A DNA stretch of 64,000 nucleotides from Micrasema longulum (GCA_022494885.1 JAGVSM010001425.1:1-64000), one strand, 5' to 3'. Numbered from the stretch's first letter, positions 34,441-45,310 are shown. Notes: generated by a model from the letters alone, not told the origin. Translations and numbers: made by a program.

Positions 34441-34649
34441 CGACCAACCCCTTTGAGTGCCATCAGCCACACCGTGATCATTTATACGGTATCAAACTCA
34501 TGATATTTTGATCTTTGGCTTGACATTTTTATTTTAGCCAAGGGTTATTTATTTGTCGTAGTCTATACCCATTTGCTAATTTATATCTATAGTCTTTACG
34601 TGTTTAATAATTTACCTATCTTAATGCTCTCATCTGCAAGGGGCGGATG
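34441..34649. other. Unique DNA, nothing recognised
   Basis: Short gap with no repeat match. Confidence 0.3.
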
Positions 34650-35025
34650 TCCCGAGGGATAATATTGTCTGTCTAAAGATTGGCTATTTAGATGCACTTT
34701 GCGATGCTCCAATCTGAACTCTTCCTAAATTAACATACCATCATCCCCTCCATTAGCTGAAAATGTACGCTTTATAATGGCATACATTGATTCCGGGAGG
34801 AGACATTCAAGATTAGATTCCTACTTAGTACGTCGTGACTACGACGAATTATAATTTTAACTAATATTAATTATATGTAACAGTAAACCAACGAGTGTAG
34901 TTGGAGACATCATTGTTGTTTTCTGAAAGTAAATCAAATAAAGTAATTCACTATCTTCGACCCTGTTTTATTGACGACTGGACGGTGATTTAATTACTCT
35001 ACAAAGTGCTACTCAACATCCCACG
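34650..35025 (+). mobile_element. Possible solo LTR (BEL/Pao- or gypsy-like)
   Basis: TGTCCCGAGGGATAATATTG opens a roughly 375-bp non-coding unit that contains AATAAAGT (34938-34945), followed by a T/G-containing stretch, and closes near CCCACGGCACA. A word resembling the start with its flank (GCGGATGCCTCCCGAGCATA) recurs at 35047. No internal domain, primer-binding site or clean target duplication is seen, so this stays tentative. Confidence 0.3.
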
Positions 35026-35839
35026 GCACATAACACCATTACAGACTGCGGATGCCTCCCGAGCATAAAAAATCTGTAACTGGTTAAAAACTAATATATA
35101 CTAACATTAATTGTAATGTTTGACCACAAAGTTACTGCTTTGAACATAAATAAAATAAATTTTGTTATGTTCTTGTAATATTGTGTCTGACCATTCTGGT
35201 TTAACTTTTCTGATTTCCATTTGTAGTTATTTCGCCGTTACCAGTTGATTACACGCCAGGTTTGAATTTAAATTTCTATGGACTATTGGGTAATAACAAT
35301 GGGTATTGTTCCACAAACCCGTTCTGGATATTTATTCCTCTGGTCGTTGTATAATACTATGAAAATGAAGCCGGTACGTAGTCACTTAGCGTTATTCGAG
35401 TTCCGAACACGGGCATGTTCGTCATGTTGAAGCTTCGCGTGTTCATCAACACCCCGCGTGGGTTAGCAATGGTGGCTTTGGGAATGATCGACGGCCTTAC
35501 GATGAAATAAGAATTACATTACCGTGTTGCGAGTAAAATGCTGAGATTGCCACTAACATATTACCGTTGCCTGCCGCTTTGCCGAAGCTGGTCAACCTTA
35601 AAATGTAACGACAAACTTCGTAATTATAGGGATCTTGCATGAAATGTTTTAGGCAAAATTTTATAGATCTTGTTGTAACTTGGCCTCTCTACGAAATTAA
35701 GGAATGCCTTTGTATAAATCAAATAAGTTTACTATTTAATTACGTAGATATTGTTAGGTGTTAGCACCATTAGTTTCCGTGTTTTTAACGATTTCAAAAT
35801 GAGAAAATAAGACAAAAAGAAATGGTAAGGTTATTCGTC
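35026..35839. other. Unique DNA, nothing recognised
   Basis: AT-rich; no ORF or repeat match apart from the short LTR-like word at 35047. Confidence 0.3.
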
Positions 35840-36003
35840 ATTCGGAAAAAAATCTGCTGTAAAACATTTTGTGTTTGCTTTAAAAAAAATAATTATTTGA
35901 TTAAAAGCCTTCAAAATGAAATGTCCGCGTTCAATCGAGGGAATAAAGCTGCCAAAGTTGCTCGCGATATTTTCGCAGTGTACGGTGAAGATGCTTTAAA
36001 TTA
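35840..36003 (+). pseudogene. mariner transposase N-terminal fragment
   Basis: The end of the ORF 35822-36022 reads MSAFNRGNKAAKVARDIFAV followed by YGEDALN. This is the characteristic first helix-turn-helix of mariner transposases, where the family continues into the second helix-turn-helix. Here the frame runs straight into the 36004 foldback element, so the rest is missing. Nothing recognisable as transposase resumes after 36659. Confidence 0.7.
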
Positions 36004-36659
36004 TACAGGTGACTGGAACTGAACCCGCCATAGCAAATTCGCACATAAAGGAGGTCATTTGCCAATTATTGGATCTTAATTTCCCTGCCTAATGTTTTAT
36101 AGTTTGGGAGATATGTCAATTTTTACATTTTATTGAGATTTAATTAACATTTTACCTTCAAGCATTCAGAACTTTAAGTTTTTTGATTTATTTATTATTT
36201 GTTGGTGGTAGTCATTATCATTTGTGATTAAAATACGTCGAAACTTCCCTTAAACTAGGGTATATAAATAAGATATTACGCTTTAAAAAAAAACTTTACG
36301 ATTAAATTCAACTTGAAATTTATTCTACACTAAGTTAGCTCTATACTCGTAGTTCGTCACCCTTTTTTTAAAACTGTAATATCTTATTTTTTAACCTTAT
36401 TTTGAAGAGAAATTTCGACGTATTTTGATCACAAATGTTTATGACTACCAACAAATAATAAAGAAACACTAAAATAATGAAAAAAGAAAAGTTCTGAATG
36501 CTTGAAAGTCAAATTTTGGAAAATCTCAATAAAATATAAAAATGGACATATCTCCCAAACTATGAAACTTTAGCCGAGGAAAGTAAGGTCCAATAATTAG
36601 CAAATGACCTCTTCTATATGAGAATTTGCTATGGCGGGTTCAGTTCCAGTCATCCTATA
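36004..36659. mobile_element. Foldback MITE, 656 bp, arms of about 290 bp, TA duplication
   Basis: The left end TACAGGTGACTGGAACTGAA is mirrored on the right by TTCAGTTCCAGTCATCCTATA. The arms stay paired through the CCCGCCATAGCAAATTC, GGAGATATGTC, TTCAGAACTTT/AAGTTCTGAA and ACGTCGAAA/TTTCGACGT blocks, leaving about 60 bp in the centre. TA flanks both ends (36002-36003, 36660-36661). Nearly the whole element is inverted repeat, so a transcript would form a long hairpin. No coding capacity. Confidence 0.85.
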
Positions 36660-37964
36660 TACTAATTCGTTGTAAAATAATGAAGGAAAATACAATATTT
36701 ACTAATTTGTTGTATTATTTTTTACGTGTTTTTCTGTTCTCTTCATTTGAAAAAAAATCCTAAATAACTTATGTTAAAACCTGATGGCTAATTTTTTTTA
36801 CTATCTTGCAACAGAATCACAACAACATCTTTATATTTAAATTTCGAAATCATGTTGATTTGGCACTAAATTGGACGACTTTCGGGAGCTAGAATATAGC
36901 TAGCGATTTGAGAAAGACGATTCATTTATCATTTATCCTCTCATTACAGTATTCTCACATTTTCATCTTAATCGGATATAATTATAATCATATACCAGAA
37001 ATATCCTTTGAGAGTTGTATTCAGAGTAACTACCCGTCCCGTAGTTTACTGTTTTATTAAATATTAAATAGTTTATTTGATGCGCAACCGAGCTTTCTGC
37101 GAAATTCTCTCAACGTCTCCCCTCGTCGACCCAGCGGTGATCTAATAAGTACCGTTTCTCAGTCATCGCAGGATTAATTATGAATCCCCGCGCATTTCAA
37201 TGTTCAAATATTCCTGTTCAAATTGGACTGTGTGTAATAAATTGGGAGTTTCGCGATTAGAACTAGGAATTAGTCAATTATGAACTTCTATAATTCATTT
37301 AATTTAATAACTGCGTGCTAAATAATAATTAACAATGTATTTTACTCGTGTAGACGATTGAATATAAAATGTTTGCTATTTTAAAGGTGATGGTGATGTA
37401 ATGTTTTGTATGCTGGCTAATGCTAATAGACTCGTCTGGGACGACCGATAGTACCTACATTAATTTATAATAATATGAGCATATGGCCACGTTACTGTAA
37501 TATATCACATAATACGTATTGTGTCTGTAAGTAATGTGTTGTTTAGAATGTGTAGTGGCTCGTTCGGGTGGCGCGTGGATCTGAACATTTCCAACTGAAC
37601 TGGCTTGACTTACCGACTGAGACTGGCGATGATTTGGGTTTAATGTAATTAGTAATTAGTTATTTGACAATATCAGACGAGATCGGGAGAACGTGGAAGC
37701 CATTTCGGAATTATGTGATAATCAAAATGGACGATTTATTGATTATCCTGTACGAAACGATTGAAATTCGCTGAATTAATATATTTAATTATACATGTAC
37801 ATAAACGAATGAGTACTATCAGTAGTATGGTTGCTATATTATTTATTGCTTCAGCATTTACTTTGTCGAAAAATATAAAGTTTATGTTTACACCCGAGAA
37901 TTGGTAATACTGATTACCCGAAACTAGTCGTGTTTTAATGTAATTAAATTACTTATGGATAACT
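36660..37964. other. Unique DNA, nothing recognised
   Basis: AT-rich. It includes CACTTATTAG-like and CGCGATTAGAAC words without repeats; no ORF of note. Confidence 0.3.
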
Positions 37965-38500
37965 TATATAGCGCCATTTTCGAAATAAAATACCTCAAGG
38001 GCGCTTTACATGGTGATTCTATTGTTAAGTTAATTTAATTGAAGCTTTTAAATTTGTAATTTAATTAAAATAATTTATTTTGTTGTCACATGCTACGGAT
38101 TAATTCAAACGATTTAGAGAACAAGTGGGTTTTAAGTTTTTTTTCCGAAACATCACTTCACTTTCACAGCCTCGCACCTCTGCTGGGAGCATTCCATGCC
38201 ATAGGGCCTGCGACCGCAAATGCGCGTTCACCAAATTTAGTGCGCTGTTTGCGTAGAGGTATAATAACTTTTCCTCTCGCCGTAGACGTAGCTGATCTAA
38301 GCGTGAGACGCCTGTCAGCTAGTTCATCTGGAATGCATAGTTCTCTTAGATATTCCGGAGCCGAGTTGTGCAGTGACTTATACATAAGCCAACAGAGTTT
38401 CTATTCGACCCTCTGTGGAAAACGTAGCCAGTGTAGTTCCCGAAGTAGTGGAGTACTAAACTCTTGTGTGGTAAATTTATAAAGTGTTTTATTTTAAATA
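37965..38500 (-). mobile_element. CR1-like LINE C-terminus and 3' end, copy 2
   Basis: The minus-strand ORF 38385-38164 reads MYKSLHNSAPEYLRELCI and GERAFAVAGPMAWNAPS, the CR1 terminal motif. Upstream, YIHYSG-type sequence continues to about 38470 with LRELHWLRFPQ-like remnants. The 3' end repeats the AGCGCC...GGCGCT arms (37971-38006) with the same 36-nt span as copy 1. The two copies differ clearly in sequence, so they come from different subfamilies sharing the 3' structure. Confidence 0.85.
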
Positions 38501-38651
38501 AATTCACTATGGTTGCTTGTTGAGAATAAAGTTGTGTACCTAGCTGAATCTTTTGTCTTTATTTTTATTGTTATTTTAACTTCTTTTGCCTTTCTGAAGT
38601 GTTCTGTATATTTAATTTATGTTATTTTGTCTACAATATTATAGTCTAGTG

Positions 38652-38780
38652 CAGTGGTCGGCAAACTCACGAGTCAAAAGAGCCAAAAAGCAGCAGTACA
38701 AAAATTAAAATTTCTTCTGAGAGCCAATTTTCTTTTCGTATTAAACTGTTTCCTCCTTAAAGCCAACACGCCTTATAATG
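38652..38780. mobile_element. hAT-like element end (fragment)
   Basis: CAGTGGTCGGCAAACTCACG followed by AGAGCCAAAAAGC and AGAGCCAATTTTC is typical of the terminal region of many animal hAT elements. The opposite end was not found, so the boundaries are unknown. Confidence 0.5.
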
Positions 38781-38949
38781 CAGCGTATTTACTCTCTATT
38801 TCAAGTAAACAATCATTAAATTGGCGATAAAGAGCTTTAGACACAATTGTGTTGATATTCTTGATCTCCAAATCCATTTTATTTCTATAAAACCTTTCTC
38901 ACTTCGGTCATACTTTTAGCCTCATACGTTGAAATTGGAACGATTCAAT

Positions 38950-39870
38950 CTAGTTCAATATGATGCTTCTCCATGCATTTAATGACAGCGTTTGCAAAAT
39001 CCTCAATAGTCCAAGTAGCGAGAGTATTAGAAGTTTGCGCTGTGTGAGCCGCACCTTGTGGCATTCGGTTTTCACTGAGTAAATATCCGATCTCCAGACA
39101 GCCTTTATACTGTTGAATGTTGCGGCTGCTACTTCTAGCCGTACTCCCAGTTCTCTTTGAAAGCTTCCTTTTTTTGTAACATATACTCCCAGGAGCTCAA
39201 TCACAGATGGCTATCGACATGCTAAAAAACGTGCTAAGTATTTGAGCGATCACCACGAACAATCATGAACACGCTGAAGTTAAAGCGGTCGCGTTGCAAA
39301 ACGCCATAGATAAGTTCCGTATCCGTAGTCCGTGGTCAAACGTCAAATCAAAAAAGTCAACACGCGTGTAATCTCGTGCCGGTTTGTTATTTCGTTTTCA
39401 AGTTACAAACAATTACTATGGCGACTGCTTTTCTTAACATTTGGCTTGCCGACCGCCGGCTAAATGCAATACGGCACTCGAGAAAAATCGAAAGAAGGCG
39501 TGTGCGAGATTCAACCAATCCTCTTGAACTGACCGAAGTTGAATTTCGTTTTGCAACGCGACCGCGATAACTTCAGCGTGTTCATGATTGTTCGTGGTGA
39601 TTGCTCAAATACTTAGCACGTTTTTTAGCATGTCGATAGCCATCTGTGATTGAGCTCCAGGTATTTGAAACTCTCGACCCTTTCGATGGTTCGGTTTGAC
39701 AGAGTCAAGCGATTTTGAGTATCAAGCCACGAAGTGTTACACAGCACATGGGTTTTTGCAAATTTGTTTTTTAACCTATGCATGCGGAGTACCTATTTAG
39801 CTTATCTACAGTGACCCGAAGACCCCGGACTGAATCGTCAATTATAACCGCATCATCGGCATACTCTAGG
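38950..39870 (-). mobile_element. LINE fragment with RT active site, split by MITE B copy 5
   Basis: Minus strand 39870-39660 reads EYADDAVIIDDSVRGLRVTV (intact YADD), LNRYSACIG, TNLQKPMCC and then RVESFKYL. The MITE (39657-39193) follows. The frame resumes after one CTG as GVYVTKKGSFQRELGVRLEV, AAATFNSIKAVWRSDIYS. Joining the sides gives VESFKYLGVYVTKKG with no base lost. It is RTE-like and 5'-truncated, and it is one of two pieces here with a recognisable RT active-site box. Confidence 0.88.
39193..39657 (-). mobile_element. MITE family B, copy 5: short variant with 115-bp inverted repeats
   Basis: It is 465 bp, begins GAGCTCAATCACAGATGGCT and ends with its inverted copy, flanked by CAG on both sides (39190-39192, 39658-39660). 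Each arm is about 115 bp and includes TTTGAGCGATCACCACGAAC. Copies 1-4 have only about 25-40 bp of inverted repeat, so this variant has replaced one end with a copy of the other. The middle retains GGCAAGCC-type family sequence (ACATTTGGCTTGCCGACCGC). Confidence 0.88.
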
Positions 39871-41029
39871 TATACATTATATTTATGCATACATTATAAA
39901 CACACATTATATTTATCACATAAGTGTATCTATGTATCTAACTCTAAAAAACTGTCAGATGTTAAATAATCCTATTTTTCACATTCAAATAAAATATAAC
40001 CAAAAAACTCGGTAGCACCGGTGAATCACATACTTTACCTTACTGTAAGAAATTTTTAAAACTAGAGGAACGACACTGCGTAATCCTGTTTCGAATACAG
40101 GTTACCATGTAAAAATTTAAAATTAATTAAATGTTCACGCAAATTAGAATTTCTACCATCTTCCGCTTGGTTCATTACACATCAATATATTTATAAATGC
40201 ATACCTGCACAACGTACGAGGTATTATACCGTAGGTCATGTACACATGCTTCAGAATTTATTTTATCGCCGAGGGTATTTAGAATATATTCTATACCAGT
40301 ATGGTTTACAAATTTGACGTTGCACAAATAAATTTATTGAATCGTTTTTGCTGCTTCTTCAATACAGGTATAAATTCTTTCATCAGAAATTGGTAGCTAC
40401 AATTTAGTTTCGATTGTTACTTAGCCTGCAATTTTAAAAATATCCATCAATGTTTTTGCTGTAGATTTCCAGCTGATCATACAATGTTACGCGTGTTTCA
40501 ATAAATTGTTTCATTCATATATAAGTGCCGACGGCAAATCGAGAGTTTATAAAATGAAAACGTTTTACGTTCAATTTTATATCTGTTCCGTTACATAGAA
40601 AATATGACATAACGCGAGTGTATTTCTCGTCCATTGGTTAGAATCGTGCAATCCAATGGCGCTGAGAACTTCCGACCGTGACCTTTCGTTTTCTAGTTGA
40701 TCGATTCTTCCAATAAGATACCGTACACCATTCCAACTCCCCAAGTCAGGGGTCAAGGAAGGTCGGAACACTCGCATCAGAACTCACCCAGTACCGACAC
40801 AATACCTGAAATGCGCGAGACATGATGAAATCCCCACGTTAAATATTTGGTTCTGCATTCATTGAGTGAGCTGAGTTTGCACTATCGCACATTGAAGGTC
40901 AGGGGAGTTTATTGCTTCAGCTGGTGTTGGTCAATAATAATAGCTGCCGTATAACTAGTCACGCTTCGTATTGCTAATGTAATAACTAGTATTGTGTCAT
41001 AATTGGTGATAAAAATAACTCCTTAGCAT
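39871..41029. other. Unique DNA, nothing recognised
   Basis: The ORF 40577-40777 on the minus strand has no recognisable domain. No repeat matches. Confidence 0.3.
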
Positions 41030-41105
41030 CAAAGAAACGAATTCCTCTTCGATCGTCATCGGTGTCCCACAGGGTAGTCTGTTTGTGCCGCTTGTGATGT
41101 TAGAA
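41030..41105 (+). mobile_element. LINE reverse-transcriptase scrap
   Basis: The frame reads SSSIVIGVPQGSLFVPLVML, the RT block GVPQGSxxxPLL, and then stops. Only about 75 bp remains. Confidence 0.65.
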
Positions 41106-41389
41106 TATCTGATCTGAGAATTTGGATCTATTTTCAGTAATGGTTTAGGAGTCAGTAATTTTCCAATTTCCATTTATTGGTCGTAGTCAAATCATTTCAT
41201 GGGTATTTCGAAGCCTCGCAGCAAATCTACGACGTAAAAAATAAAATCGTTTATTCACCCAGAAACTATATATTATAGAGAACAGAACTAAATTGAGATA
41301 AGTTTGAATTTTTCGCTCTTCCGATATTTAGTCAATTTTTACTTCTTAAAAAAACATGTATTTTTATTAATATTTTGTTCTATAAAGAA

Positions 41390-41545
41390 ATTGTTAATTG
41401 TGTTCATATACCACTGATTTTCTCAAATTTAAAGGTTCAGGTAGGTTGAAAGAAATTGCCTTAAGGCAATATGCCCGCCCTTATGCATATGGATGTAAAC
41501 TGTATATGTTTACAAAATGTTTAAATAAATACAAAAGCTTTACTT
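41390..41545 (+). mobile_element. LINE 3' end, family J2
   Basis: TCTCAAATTTAAAGGTTCAGG then the perfect palindrome ATTGCCTTAAGGCAAT (41455-41470), ATGCCCGCCCTTAT and a TAAATAAATACAAA tail. It matches 45195-45310 over the whole length. Confidence 0.8.
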
Positions 41546-41699
41546 CAGCTCGGGTTTAACGTTTTAGGGATGAATGTTGTATATGAGTACGAGTATATAC
41601 GCTTTTGGCTCTTCGCGGACGACAAAAAAATTATTTAAATAATTCAAACTTTACAAGACTGTTTTCTTCTTCAACTAGACGTTAACTATGGTGTAAAGT

Positions 41700-42333
41700 C
41701 AACATATTAGAACTTAATATTAAAATATGCAAAATAATGTCATTTCATAGAATAAAACAACCGATTTCCTTCGAGTACCTAATAGAAAACTCCAAAATTG
41801 ATGTAGTTAAGTTCATCAGAGATTTAGGAGTTGTTTTGGACTATAAACTGACATACAAAGAGCATATAGATAATACAGTAAATAAGTCACTGAAATTACT
41901 TGGCGTCATTAACAGAATATCCTCTGATTTTACTAATGTCCGTACAATCAAAACTCTTTATTGCTCAACTGTTCGCCCTCTTCTTGAATATGCCTCCGTG
42001 GTCTGGTCTCCATTCTATGTGAATCGCATACATCTCATTGAATCAGTCCAACATCGCTCGCTTCAACAAGTAGCGTGGATGCTTGGACTAAAGAGGTAAC
42101 TATTCATATGCTGATGTAGAGTAAATGTTAAATATTTCTAGTCTACAAAAAAGTAGAACTAATATTGACTCCATATATATATGTATGTTTGGCATACTAA
42201 ATGGTATAATCGATGTGAAATCATTACTGGCACACGTAAAATTCCATATTCCGACTCGTAGATTGAAAAACAATGAAGTACTGTTCATCGATCAGCATAG
42301 CACAAATTATAGCCTTAATTCTTGCCAGCCGTA
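41700..42333 (+). mobile_element. LINE family J1, RT C-terminal region (best copy)
   Basis: The 120-codon ORF 41737-42099 reads KFIRDLGVVLDYKLTYKEHI, LLGVINRISSDFTNVRTIK and VRPLLEYASVVWSPFYVNRI, then IESVQHRSLQQVAWMLGLKR, typical of jockey/CR1-type LINEs just after the catalytic centre. After a stop, the terminal motif continues in another frame (LLAHVKFHIPTRRLKNNEV, about 42214-42275). It matches 690-890, giving the family its coding part. Confidence 0.88.
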
Positions 42334-42731
42334 ATATGTTAATGTTACCAGCTCCCCAGGGAGTTAAATCCAGTCCTTGTCTACAAAAATTTGGGCTAAC
42401 TCAAAATATTGCTGATAAATCCACTTCGTCCATGAAGAAGTATAGAAATTGAAAAAATAGCATTTTCAGGCGTTGCCTAGTATGTAGGTGAAATAATTCA
42501 ATTAGATAAATCTCACACGCATAAATAAAGGTTTTAGCTCTTTGACTTCACAAACATCAACAGATGAAAGAATTGAAGGAACATAGATGTTCAAATATGG
42601 TCAGAATGGTGAATGTTACACAGTGTGTAAAGTGGCCACTTAAACCAGCCATTGACAGGTCATAAGCCCTGTAGATGCCTAGATTTCTATATTACCTTCT
42701 CTTTTATGTTTTTCCCCTCTGATGTAATATG
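42334..42731. mobile_element. Family D repeat, longest copy
   Basis: It lies between TAATATGTTAATGTTACCAG and CTGATGTAATATGTTAA, carrying all family landmarks: CTCCCCAGGGAGTT, GCGTTGCCTAGTATGTAGG, CACAGTGTGTAAAGTGGCCA and TCATAAGCCCTGTAGATGCC. The inverted counterpart is 1-340. It sits directly at the end of the J1 coding piece (42333) and against another J1 tail (42732), so it has separated LINE material. Confidence 0.7.
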
Positions 42732-42870
42732 TTAATAAAATAATAGTTTAAAACATTTTTAAAAAAGAAGAAAAGAAGCATTGACAAACATAAGGGACAT
42801 CAAGACATGATCTGGAATATTTATTGAGTGGTAGTTTAAATCGTTGTAAACTTAAACCAAAAAACGCCTG
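42732..42870 (-). mobile_element. LINE J1 3' UTR scrap
   Basis: It matches 1630-1770 (AAGAAGCATTGACAAACATA, AGTTTAAATCGTTGTAAACT). The tail hairpin is missing at the family D junction. Confidence 0.7.
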
Positions 42871-42924
42871 GGTGTTCCGTGATGTAAATCACCATTGTAA
42901 TTAGGCCTCCTGGCCTGTTGTGGT

Positions 42925-42953
42925 GCATAATAATAATAATAATAATAATAATA
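42925..42953. repeat. (AAT)n microsatellite, about 9 units
   Basis: Perfect ATA/AAT trinucleotide run. Confidence 0.9.
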
Positions 42954-42974
42954 TAAAAAAAGATTAAAAAAACA

Positions 42975-43170
42975 TTTGGCCACTTTACACACTGTGTAAC
43001 ATTCACCATTCTGCCCATATCTGAACATCTATATTCCTTCAATTCTTTCATCTGTCGATGTTTGTGAAGTTAAAAATTTGGACAAACTCAAAATATTGTT
43101 GATATTCTTTTATTGTAATATTAAAACCCTATCAATCGTATAAATGGACAATGTCCGTAAATAAATATAT
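42975..43170 (+). repeat. Family D scrap followed by LINE J1 3' end
   Basis: Positions 42975-43100 repeat 1250-1275 and 1-60 (TTTACACACTGTGTAACATT, ATTCTTTCATCTGTCGATG). Positions 43101-43170 are the J1 terminal 70 bp with the hairpin TGGACAATGTCCG (43145-43157) and AAATAAATAT. Confidence 0.7.
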
Positions 43171-43299
43171 TGATACCACCTTTTTTAAAGTAATCGACGT
43201 TTGCGGGATACTTTTTTCAACCAACTTCATTCTTTCTCTATCACCGCATCAGCATGTCATATCATGTAGGTATAATTATTTCAGAAGATGCTTTTTCTT

Positions 43300-44150
43300 T
43301 TTATTTTAATTTTAGTTTTATTTAATTTTTGTTTATTAAGAAAAACCACAGCAATACAAAAAAATATACACAACATTATAAAAAAAACATAAAATAAAGC
43401 CAAATCAGTTTTCCACATAAATACAATTATAAAAATCCAGTTCAGTTAAATATAATTCATAGAAGTGCATGTGTGCGAGTTTTTTTTTGTGTGTGAGGAT
43501 GCGTGTGTAAAAAAGTGGAGTGTGGTTTTGGTAGGTATGTGAATATGTGTGTGATTGTATATGGGTGTGAGGGTAGGTTTAAGGACAGGGTAAGTGTGTA
43601 TTTGATATGAGTGAATAGAAACAATATATTTTTTTTTATAACGAAACATTATTTTTTTCAAATAATAGTTTTTTAATTTTGGTTTTAAAAGTGAGTTTAC
43701 TGCAGTTAAATATGTCTATGTTATTGAAAAATAAATTATAATTACGCGTCAAGCGAATCAGAGGAGGGTTCTGTGCATAGTTGGTGCGAACTGTGGGTAC
43801 ATGGAAAAGAGATAGATTCGTGTGACGGGTGCGGTAGCCAGGTACGTTAAGGGCCAACTCAGAAACCAGAACAGGACTATCAGGACGTCCATTAAGAATG
43901 TCATGTAAAATCCCCATATCTAATAACAAACGACGATCCTCAAGACTAAGCATGTTTATGACAAGAAGTTTTATAGTTAAGGTCCGTAAATCTGGATCTC
44001 CAATTGAGATGTCTCAAAAATGTTTTCTGAATATTTTCAAGCCTTATCTTGTGTATGGAATACTGGGGAGACCACACAGAGGAGGCATATTCAAGGAGAC
44101 TACGAACGTTTATGTTCATGTTATATTTGCAGTCAATAGATCTTCTTCAT
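43300..44150 (-). mobile_element. LINE C-terminus and 3' UTR, jockey-like
   Basis: On the minus strand, VWSPQYSIHKIRLENIQK-like sequence (about 44095-44030) leads, after stops, into the open stretch 43953-43636: LSLEDRRLLLDMGILHDILN, GRPDSPVLVSELALNVPGYR, NNIDIFNCSKLTFKTKIKK. This is the standard jockey-type end. The remaining 300 bp are 3' UTR, including a TG/TGTG-rich stretch (43470-43560). Confidence 0.85.
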
Positions 44151-44849
44151 ATCTATGTCAACTGTGTTGATTCTAGTATGGTTTTAATGATTTCGCTCAA
44201 TCAAATACCCGATCGACCGCAAAACTTTAGCATGCACAAATATTTTCATCTGATCTCGTAATCTTGTCGTCATTGTAATTTAAATGTAGTTTAAATGACC
44301 GCAACCTCAGCAGATCTCGGAACTGGAAAACAACGCGATGTTTGAAGCACGCGATTGTGTACATTATTTCGGTTGACACGAGCCAAATATTATTTAATAC
44401 TCTTATCGCGGGAGATAAACGAGAGTTTGTGGTAGGTAATTTTCTAACTCATTAGCATAAAACACAGCAGTCATATCAATTGCAGATAAACAGTAGTACT
44501 AGAATACTCACTTGATAAAACAACAATATTTTATTAGTTTTATTTTAAGCTTATCGCGCGAAGCCGTTTATATCTATTACGATACCTCGGTATAACATTG
44601 AACCCTGTAATGAAAATCTGCGAGGTTATAAAAACATCGCAAAATTGACATTATACATGCGCGAGTTTTACATACTCTATGTAAATTAGCCAATTAGAAA
44701 AATACAAATTAATTGATTATGTTCGTATCAGCTTTATCGAGTAATTTAAGTGTGAAATATTGTAAACTAACTAATTATTTGTTTTGTTCCATATATTTAT
44801 TTAGTATATATACGGCCTAAGCAAATTATATCAGTTATATGAAGAAACA
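44151..44849. other. Unique DNA; chance-like TATA/initiator pair at the end
   Basis: Nothing recognised up to 44800. TATATATA (44805-44812) and TCAGTT (44831-44836) have core-promoter spacing (28 bp), but the sequence that follows is a LINE tail, so a host promoter is unlikely. Confidence 0.3.
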
Positions 44850-45310
44850 TACGTACAAAAAACTGAGTGTAACGAGAACTGAACGTCTTCGTTCTAGTAA
44901 CGAGAGAACCCTTTTAATACCCTGTCATAGCTCTAATTTTCTTGCCTCCTCTTTCACAGCCGCTCGATTGTGGAAAAATCTACCCACTAATGTTAGAGAC
45001 GCCCCTTTTTATTTACATTTAAGTCAAGATTGAAATGTCACTATCTAAATATTTAAATTGTTCATTTATCCTTCTTCTTTCCTTCCCATCCCCTCTCCTC
45101 TCTTCATAGTATAGTGATAATTTTTTTATAAATATTTTTATTTTGTCAATCTTTGTTTTTATTTTTGTATAAAATTGTAAGATTCAATATGTCCATGTAT
45201 TTATAATTTTCTCAAACTAAACGGTTTGGGTAGGTAGGAAAAATTGCCTTAAGGCAATATGCCCGCCCTTATATGTATATGTATATAAAGTGTCAAATAA
45301 ATCAAATAAA
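44850..45310 (+). mobile_element. LINE family J2: C-terminus plus 3' end
   Basis: The end of the ORF 44839-45033 reads LRSSNERTLLIPCHSSNFLA, SSFTAARLWKNLPTNVRDAP, a LINE terminal domain. The 3' UTR keeps the palindrome ATTGCCTTAAGGCAAT (45243-45258), ATGCCCGCCCTTAT and a CAAATAAATCAAATAAA tail. It pairs with the tail-only copy at 41390-41545. Confidence 0.85.

Noticed and set aside
42925..42953. CRISPR-like or regulatory array
   Set aside because: It is a simple AAT microsatellite; no spaced direct repeats of CRISPR type occur anywhere in the window.
44805..44836. TATATATA plus TCAGTT as a host promoter
   Set aside because: Spacing is good but such words are frequent in AT-rich DNA, and the ORF behind it is a truncated LINE tail.
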